Below, piece by piece: positions 1 to 4,964 of a stretch of 14,573 nucleotides of DNA. The position numbers and the translations under genes were made by a program. The stretch's first letter is position 1. Every line of letters begins with the position of its first letter. The stretch is from Collinsella sp. (GTDB lineage Bacteria > Actinomycetota > Coriobacteriia > Coriobacteriales > Coriobacteriaceae), in the NCBI GenBank assembly GCA_018382125.1, contig JAGZQO010000040.1, positions 1 through 14,573 of the forward strand, read 5' to 3'. The notes under the pieces are model-generated. The model saw only the letters and a program-made list of their open reading frames with translations. It made no database searches and was not told where the DNA came from.

Positions 1-20
1 ACTCCAACGACGAATTCTAG
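1..20 (+). CDS. Possible C-terminal end of an upstream gene (partial)
   Basis: One frame reads Ser-Asn-Asp-Glu-Phe-stop, with TAG at 18-20. A hairpin terminator follows 30 nt later, as expected if a plus-strand gene ends here. Five codons are too few to identify anything, and the frame could be chance. Confidence 0.2.
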
Positions 21-49
21 GCGGTGTCCCCTCCCTTTCAAGAAAAGAG

Positions 50-75
50 AAGAGGCGGGGCATGCCCCGCCTCTT
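50..75. terminator. Perfect 26-nt palindrome, rho-independent terminator
   Basis: AAGAGGCGGGG (50-60) is the exact reverse complement of CCCCGCCTCTT (65-75), and the CATG between them is itself palindromic. Read on the minus strand, the stem is followed by a T-rich tract (complement of the A/G-rich 38-49), so it fits best as the terminator of the minus-strand gene at 202-456. It may also stop a plus-strand gene ending near 20, although the T-tail on that side is weak. Confidence 0.7.
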
Positions 76-94
76 ACACCACATCTCTGCGCGC
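71..94 (-). repeat. Left copy of a motif shared with the right end of the window
   Basis: Read on the minus strand this is GCGCGCAGA, three bases, then GTGGTGTAAGAG. Nearly the same motif, two bases shorter, lies at 14482-14503 on the plus strand. Its last five bases are part of the terminator stem. In one frame it encodes the peptide end VARRDVV followed by TAA. It lies in the gene-free stretch 76-201, which otherwise holds the hairpin at 97-126, a second inverted pair (ATTCAGGC 101-108 with GCCTGAAT 128-135) and AT-rich sequence at 140-180. I see no recognisable gene there. Confidence 0.5.
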
Positions 95-96
95 TA

Positions 97-126
97 CCAA
101 ATTCAGGCGCAAAAACGCCGATTTGG
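97..126. other. Stem-loop in the left intergenic region
   Basis: CCAAAT (97-102) pairs with ATTTGG (121-126), and inside it GGCG (106-109) pairs with CGCC (116-119) around the loop CAAAAA. An alternative pairing uses ATTCAGGC (101-108) with GCCTGAAT (128-135), so two mutually exclusive structures are possible. There is no T-run after it on either strand, so it does not look like a simple terminator. It lies 3' of the minus-strand gene at 202-456. Confidence 0.45.
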
Positions 127-201
127 GGCCTGAATCGCTGCTACTAAAAAGGTAACAGTACTCATATTTGCTCTTTTTTGCACACGGGCCCGATGACTGG
201 G

Positions 202-456
202 TTATTCCACGGTGCCGTAGACGGCGCCCCAGCCGTGGGCGGCCAAGGCGGAATTGAGCTGGTCGCAAAGTGACTGGCGGTCGTAATAGCCGGGCGGTAG
301 CAGGTTGACGATCTCCATGAGATCGGGGGCCAGGTCCAAGATTTCGGCCTGTACGATCAGATCCAGGCGGTCGATGGCGTGGCGGTCGTAAAACAGTCCG
401 TCGACCAGGCGCTGCAGGTCGCCGAATTCCTCGGCCTGGAACGATCCATACTCCAT
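202..456 (-). CDS. Small conserved-looking hypothetical protein, 84 aa
   Basis: I do not recognise the family. The start is the ATG at 456, because AAGGAGG (complement of 461-467) lies 4 nt upstream. A longer reading from 486 would put that Shine-Dalgarno sequence inside the gene. The product starts MEYGSFQAEEFGDLQ, is acidic and soluble, and has no signal peptide or membrane segment. A predicted helical first half leads into a LPPGYYDRQSLCDQLN stretch that resembles a small folded domain. It is divergent from the aminotransferase at 606, with about 150 nt of AT-richer sequence between them that must hold both promoters. The palindrome at 50-75 is its likely terminator. The frame is preferred over the overlapping minus-strand frame at 74-478, whose Arg/Pro-rich translation is typical of a shadow. 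Confidence 0.6.
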   Translation of the reverse strand: MEYGSFQAEEFGDLQRLVDGLFYDRHAIDRLDLIVQAEILDLAPDLMEIVNLLPPGYYDRQSLCDQLNSALAAHGWGAVYGTVE

Positions 457-558
457 AGTGCCTCCTTGGGCGTCCCACGCCGGCATGCGCGGCGATTCGT
501 AATTTATTGCGATGGACTTAATCTATCACGGCTTCATACCGTTGCGGCGGTGGCGGTC

Positions 559-564
559 TATACT
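559..564 (+). promoter_or_regulatory. Probable -10 element of the aminotransferase gene
   Basis: TATACT lies 42 nt before the ATG at 606. I see no good -35 at 16-18 nt; the nearest candidates (ATACCG 536-541, TTCATA 533-538) are poor. The context CTATACTT followed by GAC closely matches the one at 2348-2360, which supports a shared promoter type. Confidence 0.5.
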
Positions 565-605
565 TAGACGAACTGCAACGTACCGCTTCGCGAAAGGTCG
601 CACCC

Positions 606-1910
606 ATGCAGACGATCTACCAGAAGATGGAAACCACCGAACTCGATGCCGCCATCGAGGCGCTCAAGGCCGAGGTCGCCGAGGTCAAGGCTAAGGGCCT
701 GGCGCTCGATATGGCCCGCGGCAAGCCGTCGCCCTCCCAGGTGGACATCTCGCGCCCCATGCTCGATATCCTCAATGCCGACGCCGATCTGCACGATGGC
801 AACGTCGACTGCTCCAATTACGGCTGTTTTGAGGGTATTCCTTCGGCACGCAAGTTGGCAGGGGAGTTCCTGGGCTGCCCCGCCGATCAGACGCTCGTAC
901 TTGGTTCGTCGAGCCTTTTGATCGAGCATGACATCGCCGGCATGTTCTGGCGCTGCGGCTCGTGCGGCAGCGAGCCCTGGGATGCCTACGAGGCCGCGCA
1001 CGACGGCAAGAAGGTCAAGTTCCTGTGCCCCGTTCCCGGCTACGATCGCCACTTTGGCATCACCGCCGACTTGGGCATCGAGAACGTCCCCGTCGCGATG
1101 ACCGACAACGGCCCCGACATGGACGAGATCGAGCGCCTCGTTGCCGCCGACGATTCCATCAAGGGTATCTGGTGCGTGCCCAAGTATTCCAACCCCACGG
1201 GCATCACTTTTAGCGAGGACACTGTGCGCCGTCTGGTCGAGATGCCCACGGCCGCGCCCGATTTCCGCATCTTCTGGGACAACGCCTACTGCGTGCACGA
1301 CCTGTACGACGAGACCGACGAGCTCGCCAACATCTTTGACCTCGCTCGCGCGGCGGGCACCGAGGACCGCGTGGTAGCCTTTGCCTCGACGTCCAAGATC
1401 ACCTTCCCGGGCGCCGGCATCGGCTTTATCGGTGCGAGTCCCGCGGTCATCGCCGAGTTCTCCAAGCGCCTGAAGGCCGGCCTCATCAGCGCCGACAAAC
1501 TCAACCAGCTGCGTCACGTGCGCTTCCTTCCCACCATCGAGGCGGTCAAGGAGCACATGAAAAAGCATGCCGAGTTCCTGCGTCCGCGCTTTGAGGCCGT
1601 CGAGCGCAAGCTCACCGAGGGCTTGGGCGACACGGGCTGTGCCACCTGGACGCACCCCCGCGGCGGCTACTTTGTAAGCTTCGATGGTCCCGAGGGCTCG
1701 GCCCAGAAGGTCGCCGCGCTTTGCGCCGACCTGGGCGTCAAGCTCACGCCGGCCGGTGCTACCTGGCCCTATGGCAAGGACCCGCGCGACACTAACATCC
1801 GCATCGCGCCGAGCTATCCCACGGTCGAGGACCTGGAGGCCGCGCTCGATGTGCTGGTGCTGGCTGTGAAGCTCGTCGCTGCCGAGCTTGCGCGTGCCGA
1901 GCGCGCCTAA
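606..1910 (+). CDS. PLP-dependent aminotransferase, type Ic aspartate aminotransferase family
   Basis: This is a fold-type I pyridoxal-phosphate enzyme of 434 aa, probably moving the amino group between aspartate and 2-oxoglutarate in the cytoplasm. The early MARGKPSPSQ (36-45) is typical of the subgroup that includes mycobacterial Rv3722c (Aminotran_MocR domain). Visible active-site elements are YSNPTG (194-199, cofactor-contacting Asn196), WDNAY (224-228, Asp225 and Tyr228), the Schiff-base lysine Lys264 in STSK, and Arg399 in NIRIAPSY, which should bind the substrate carboxylate. The length is normal and all key residues are present. A GAAAGG element precedes the ATG; the Met at codon 8 is a less likely start. 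A GC-rich stem (GCGCG 1901-1905 with CGCGC 1911-1915) sits over the stop codon and could weaken read-through. Substrate specificity is inferred from family only. Confidence 0.88.
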   Translation: MQTIYQKMETTELDAAIEALKAEVAEVKAKGLALDMARGKPSPSQVDISRPMLDILNADADLHDGNVDCSNYGCFEGIPSARKLAGEFLGCPADQTLVLGSSSLLIEHDIAGMFWRCGSCGSEPWDAYEAAHDGKKVKFLCPVPGYDRHFGITADLGIENVPVAMTDNGPDMDEIERLVAADDSIKGIWCVPKYSNPTGITFSEDTVRRLVEMPTAAPDFRIFWDNAYCVHDLYDETDELANIFDLARAAGTEDRVVAFASTSKITFPGAGIGFIGASPAVIAEFSKRLKAGLISADKLNQLRHVRFLPTIEAVKEHMKKHAEFLRPRFEAVERKLTEGLGDTGCATWTHPRGGYFVSFDGPEGSAQKVAALCADLGVKLTPAGATWPYGKDPRDTNIRIAPSYPTVEDLEAALDVLVLAVKLVAAELARAERA

Positions 1911-1961
1911 CGCGCGGCTTCCCGTACTATCCGCACTTTCGATACGTAAAGGAGCGTATAC

Positions 1962-2276
1962 ATGGATTTGGGTATTTCCACCAACCCCACGCCAGAGCTC
2001 TACACCATTAAGGTAACCGGCGAGATCGATATCTCTAACGCCGATAGCCTGCGCAATGCCATCGACCTGGCGCTCGAGCAGCCCACCGAGGCCGTTGAGC
2101 TCGATTTTGCCCAGGTGAGCTACATTGATTCGACGGGCATTGGCGTGCTCGTGGGCGCCGCACACCACGCGGTCGACCACGGCAAGCGCTTTAGCTGCAC
2201 CAATGTGCAGCCCCCGGTGATGCGCGTGGTTCAGCTGTTGGGTGTCGACCAGGAGATTTCGATCACCGCTGCATAG
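1962..2276 (+). CDS. STAS-domain protein, anti-sigma factor antagonist type
   Basis: The 104-aa product is a single STAS domain of the SpoIIAA/RsbV kind. In those systems the unphosphorylated protein binds a serine-kinase anti-sigma factor and frees a sigma factor. The hallmark YIDSTGIGVLVG is at 54-65, with Ser57 as the expected phosphorylation site, preceded by the usual strand-helix opening VTGEIDISNADSLRNAI. AAAGGAG at 1948-1954 lies 7 nt before the ATG. No partner kinase (RsbW/SpoIIAB), phosphatase or sigma factor gene is next to it, so its partners must be encoded elsewhere. It lies 51 nt after the aminotransferase and could be cotranscribed. Domain assignment is firm; the exact pathway is unknown. 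Confidence 0.88.
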   Translation: MDLGISTNPTPELYTIKVTGEIDISNADSLRNAIDLALEQPTEAVELDFAQVSYIDSTGIGVLVGAAHHAVDHGKRFSCTNVQPPVMRVVQLLGVDQEISITAA

Positions 2277-2320
2277 TCTTTGCTCCCAAAAGGGCGTGCC
2301 GTTTGGCATATGTTTGTGAT

Positions 2321-2354
2321 GCGCTCGGACGTTTTGGCGTCCGGGCGCTATACT
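2321..2354 (+). promoter_or_regulatory. Promoter -10 abutted by an 11-bp inverted repeat, upstream of the tat operon
   Basis: GCGCTCGGACG (2321-2331) pairs with CGTCCGGGCGC (2338-2348) around TTTTGG; all pairs are Watson-Crick except one T-G. The -10 hexamer TATACT begins at the very next base (2349-2354). The repeat therefore fills the -35/spacer zone. It could be an operator, or a terminator for the STAS gene placed just before the next promoter. There is no T-run after the stem. A start near 2361 would leave a leader of about 70 nt before the tatB start. Confidence 0.5.
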
Positions 2355-2397
2355 TGACCGAATGAATAGACGAGTTCCGGCCGAATGGCGCGGTGCG

Positions 2398-2417
2398 GGC
2401 TCGACTCACATCGAGCC
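2398..2417 (+). other. Leader hairpin just ahead of the tatB ribosome-binding site
   Basis: GGCTCGA (2398-2404) pairs perfectly with TCGAGCC (2411-2417) around CTCACA. The stem ends 2 nt before the Shine-Dalgarno GGAGG (2420-2424). It could stabilise the mRNA 5' end or tune translation of the tat operon; the role is inference. Confidence 0.4.
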
Positions 2418-2429
2418 TTGGAGGTATGT

Positions 2430-3017
2430 GTGTTTGGTATTGGAGAGGGTGAGCTCGCGATCATCGTGGTCTTCGGCTTTTTGCTGTTTGGCCCGGATAA
2501 GCTCCCACAGATGGGCCGCACGATCGGCCGTGCCATCCGTCAGTTCCGCGAGACGCAGGAAAAGATGACGGCCGTTGTTCAGTCCGAGATTATCGATCCG
2601 GTGAGCGAGGCCGCTTCGGCACCGGTCAAGCCCAAGAAGACTGCCGTCGATGACGATTCCGATGCGGACGAGGATGCCGCCGAGACGGCAGCGCCCGCCA
2701 AGAAGGAGACCTTTGCCGAGCGCCGTGCCCGCCTTGCTGCCGAGAAGGCTGCGAGCGAGGGTGCCGCCGAGGGCGAGGGTGCTGCTGAGGAGTCCGAGGC
2801 CGAGGGCGCCGAGCCTGCCGCTGCCGCCGAGCCTGTCGTCGAGCCCGAGCCTGCTGCAGAGCCCGAGTCCGAGCCCGAGCCGGCAGAGCCCACGACGGCT
2901 GACCTCTACGCCCGTCGTCCCCGCAAGCGCAAGGCCGTCGTCGACCAGCTCGCTCGCGAGCTCGAGGCCGAGGACGACGCCGCTGCCGCCGATGCCCCGA
3001 AGGGAGGCGATGAGTAA
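2430..3017 (+). CDS. tatB: TatA/TatB-family twin-arginine translocase subunit (TatB-like)
   Basis: This small membrane subunit works with TatC to export folded proteins that carry twin-arginine signals. I place the start at GTG 2430, 5 nt after GGAGG (2420-2424); the frame is also open back to ATG 2385, but the extra 15 residues do not fit the family. The 195-aa product opens MFGIGEGELAIIVVFG, with Glu8 as in TatB and one membrane helix at about 8-22. The FGPDKLPQ hinge and an amphipathic helix to about 48 follow. Residues 60-195 form a charged, low-complexity tail rich in Ala, Glu and Pro, ending in a basic patch (RRPRKRK) and an acidic end. The tail is longer than in E. coli TatB. TatA and TatB are hard to separate here. 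The TAA stop overlaps the tatC ATG by one base. Confidence 0.85.
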   Translation: MFGIGEGELAIIVVFGFLLFGPDKLPQMGRTIGRAIRQFRETQEKMTAVVQSEIIDPVSEAASAPVKPKKTAVDDDSDADEDAAETAAPAKKETFAERRARLAAEKAASEGAAEGEGAAEESEAEGAEPAAAAEPVVEPEPAAEPESEPEPAEPTTADLYARRPRKRKAVVDQLARELEAEDDAAAADAPKGGDE

Positions 3018-3808
3018 TGCCTATCGGACCTGCGCGTATGCCGCTCTTCGATCACCTGGGAGAGCTCCGTCGCCGCCTGACCATCGTGGTTGTGTCAGTC
3101 TTTGCCGCCGCCATCGTGCTGTATTTCGCCACGCCCGTGGTACTCGATATCCTGGAAGACCCCATCCGCTCCTTTGTGCCGGACGGTAAGTTTTACATCA
3201 CCACCACGCTCGGCGGCTTTGGTCTGCGCTTTTCGCTGGCCATCAAGATGGCCGTTGTCATGTGCACGCCCATGATCATCTGGCAGATCTTGGCGTTTTT
3301 CCTGCCGGCGCTTCGCCCCAACGAGCGCAAGTGGGTCGTGCCCACGGTGCTCGCCTCGACGGTGCTGTTCTTCCTGGGCGCCATCTTCTGCTATTTCATC
3401 ATCATTCCCGCGGGCTTTGAGTGGCTCATCGGCGAGACCTCTGCCGTCGCAACCGCGCTGCCCGATCTGGAGAACTACGTCAACATGGAGCTGCTCTTTA
3501 TGATCGGCTTTGGCGTGGCGTTTGAGCTGCCGCTCATCATCTTCTACCTGTCCGTCTTCCACATCGTGTCCTACGCGGCCTTCCGCGGCGCCTGGCGCTA
3601 CGTGTACGTGGGCCTGCTTGTGGGCTCGGCTGTGATTACGCCCGACGGCTCGCCCGTTACGCTGGGCCTCATGTATGGTGCCCTGCTCTCGCTCTACGAG
3701 ATTTCGCTCGCCATCGCACGTGTGGTCATTACCGCGCGCGAGGGCAAGGAGGGCTTGTTTGTGAGCCGTCTGGACCTGTTCTCGGACGATGAGGACGACG
3801 AGGAGTAA
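3017..3808 (+). CDS. tatC: Sec-independent protein translocase TatC
   Basis: TatC is the polytopic receptor that recognises twin-arginine signal peptides. The 263-aa sequence starts with the conserved cytoplasmic segment FDHLGELRRRL (11-21), in which Glu16 and Arg18 match the signal-binding positions of the family. Six hydrophobic segments follow. The stretch FLPALRPNERKW lies after the second helix, FELPLIIFYLSV in the middle, and ITPDGSPVTLG before the last helices. The C-terminus is strongly acidic (DDEDDEE). The start overlaps the tatB stop (TAATG), which suggests translational coupling, and GGGAGG lies just upstream at 3002-3007. hypA follows after 6 nt. Length and motifs are normal for a functional protein. 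Confidence 0.95.
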   Translation: MPIGPARMPLFDHLGELRRRLTIVVVSVFAAAIVLYFATPVVLDILEDPIRSFVPDGKFYITTTLGGFGLRFSLAIKMAVVMCTPMIIWQILAFFLPALRPNERKWVVPTVLASTVLFFLGAIFCYFIIIPAGFEWLIGETSAVATALPDLENYVNMELLFMIGFGVAFELPLIIFYLSVFHIVSYAAFRGAWRYVYVGLLVGSAVITPDGSPVTLGLMYGALLSLYEISLAIARVVITAREGKEGLFVSRLDLFSDDEDDEE

Positions 3809-3814
3809 ATCGGT

Positions 3815-4171
3815 ATGCACGAGGTTGGCATTGTCAACGGCATACTCGATACAGTGATTCGCGCGGCGCGTGGGGCGGGGGCCTCGCGCGCCGTTTTGGT
3901 AACGCTGCGTATCGGGGATATGACCGAGGTCGTGCGCGAGGCGCTCGACTTTGCGTGGGAGACATTTCGTGACGAGGACCCGCTCACGCGCGGCTGCGAG
4001 CTTGCTGTGGAGGAGGTCCATCCACAAAGCGAGTGCTTGGACTGCGGTGAGGTCTTTGAGCACGACCGCTTCCATTGCCGCTGCCCCCAATGTGGCGGCG
4101 CCAACGTGCGCCTGCTGCACGGTCGCGAGCTCGACATCGCAAGTATCGAAATCGAAACCCCCGACGATTAG
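3815..4171 (+). CDS. hypA: Hydrogenase nickel incorporation protein HypA
   Basis: HypA is a cytoplasmic nickel metallochaperone that, with HypB, delivers Ni to the active site of [NiFe]-hydrogenase (and in some species urease). The 118-aa protein begins MHEVGI, giving the N-terminal amine, His2 and Glu3 used to bind nickel. A zinc ribbon is visible as C74-x2-C77 and C90-x2-C93. Length and ends match the family. It starts 6 nt after tatC, with GAGGAG in the end of tatC as ribosome-binding site, so it belongs to the same operon. No hydrogenase structural gene is in the window; the client is elsewhere. Confidence 0.94.
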   Translation: MHEVGIVNGILDTVIRAARGAGASRAVLVTLRIGDMTEVVREALDFAWETFRDEDPLTRGCELAVEEVHPQSECLDCGEVFEHDRFHCRCPQCGGANVRLLHGRELDIASIEIETPDD

Positions 4172-4226
4172 CCCGCTAGCCATCTGGTGACGGGGTATAA
4201 AGGGGCCAAAGTAAGGAGTGTCGAGT

Positions 4227-4910
4227 ATGGCCGAGAAAACGATTGATATCGCGTCGCCGATTCTGTCGCGCAACGAGCGCCTGGCAGATCAGCTGCGTCA
4301 GCGATTTAATGAGACAAACACCTATGTGATCAATGTGCTGTCGAGCCCCGGTTCGGGCAAGACCACCACGATCCTGGGCACCAACGAGCGCCTGCGCGAC
4401 AAGGCCGGCCTGCGTTGTGCCGTCATCGAGGGCGATATCGCCTCGGATGTCGATGCCATCACCATGAAGGAAGCCGGCATGCCCGCCATCCAGATCAACA
4501 CGGGCGGCCTGTGCCACCTCGAGGGCAACATGATCATGGAGGCCGTTGACGCCTTCGACCAGGCTGTGGGTCTGGAAAACATCGACGTTATCTTTATCGA
4601 AAACGTGGGTAACCTGGTCTGCCCAGTCGACTTTGACCTGGGCGAGAACCTGTCCATCATGATTCTCTCGGTGCCCGAGGGCGACGACAAGCCTATCAAG
4701 TACCCGGGCATCTTCCAGCACGCCGGCGCGCAGCTGCTCAACAAGGTCGACGTGGCTCCGGCTTTCGATTTTGACATGGATAGGTATACTAAGACACTCG
4801 ATGACCTCAATCCGCAGGCGCCGCGGTTTGCCGTGAGCGCGCGCAAGGGCGAGGGCATGGATGCCTGGTGCGATTGGCTCATCGGGCAGATTGAGCAAGC
4901 AAGGGCGTAA
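4227..4910 (+). CDS. hypB: Hydrogenase nickel incorporation GTPase HypB
   Basis: HypB is a SIMIBI-class GTPase that couples GTP hydrolysis to nickel transfer in hydrogenase maturation. The ATG at 4227 lies 8 nt after AAGGAG (4213-4218); the GTG at 4218 overlaps that site and is unlikely. In the 227-aa product the P-loop SSPGSGKTT is at 39-47, IEGDIASDVDA at 67-77, and the metal/switch motif NTGGLCHLE at 91-99 with Cys96 and His97. ENVGNLVCP follows at 125-133 with Cys132, and NKVD at 172-175 reads guanine. The N-terminal CCxxC and His-rich nickel-storage region found in some HypB proteins is absent, so this is the short form. It lies 55 nt after hypA. A possible weak -10 (TATAAA 4196-4201) could give an internal promoter. 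Confidence 0.94.
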   Translation: MAEKTIDIASPILSRNERLADQLRQRFNETNTYVINVLSSPGSGKTTTILGTNERLRDKAGLRCAVIEGDIASDVDAITMKEAGMPAIQINTGGLCHLEGNMIMEAVDAFDQAVGLENIDVIFIENVGNLVCPVDFDLGENLSIMILSVPEGDDKPIKYPGIFQHAGAQLLNKVDVAPAFDFDMDRYTKTLDDLNPQAPRFAVSARKGEGMDAWCDWLIGQIEQARA

Positions 4911-4964
4911 GTCGGCCGCCATACGGGCGGGCGTAGCCGCAGAGACATGAGATAGGAGCCTCTT

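Noticed and set aside
74..478. Minus-strand frame of 134 codons at the left end
   Set aside because: Arg/Pro-rich over the part that overlaps the 84-aa gene, which has the better start and Shine-Dalgarno. Only its tail over 74-188 is of interest and is reported with the repeat motif.
1896..1918. Terminator over the aminotransferase stop codon
   Set aside because: A 5-bp GCGCG/CGCGC stem with a bulge and no T-run; too weak to call separately and mentioned only in the gene entry.
564..2309. Minus-strand open frame of 581 codons opposite the aminotransferase and STAS genes
   Set aside because: It is antisense to two clear genes, has a low-complexity His/Gly/Arg/Leu-rich translation, and is explained by GC-rich codon bias that removes stops on the opposite strand.
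2426..2452. Short leader peptide from ATG 2426 (MCVWYWRG) before tatB
   Set aside because: The Shine-Dalgarno lies only 1 nt upstream, too close to be used; it fits the tatB GTG at 2430 instead.
4196..4201. Promoter between hypA and hypB (TATAAA)
   Set aside because: There is no matching -35 at normal spacing, and the gap is small enough for cotranscription.
3095..4273. Minus-strand frame of 392 codons opposite tatC and hypA
   Set aside because: Low-complexity shadow of two firm genes.
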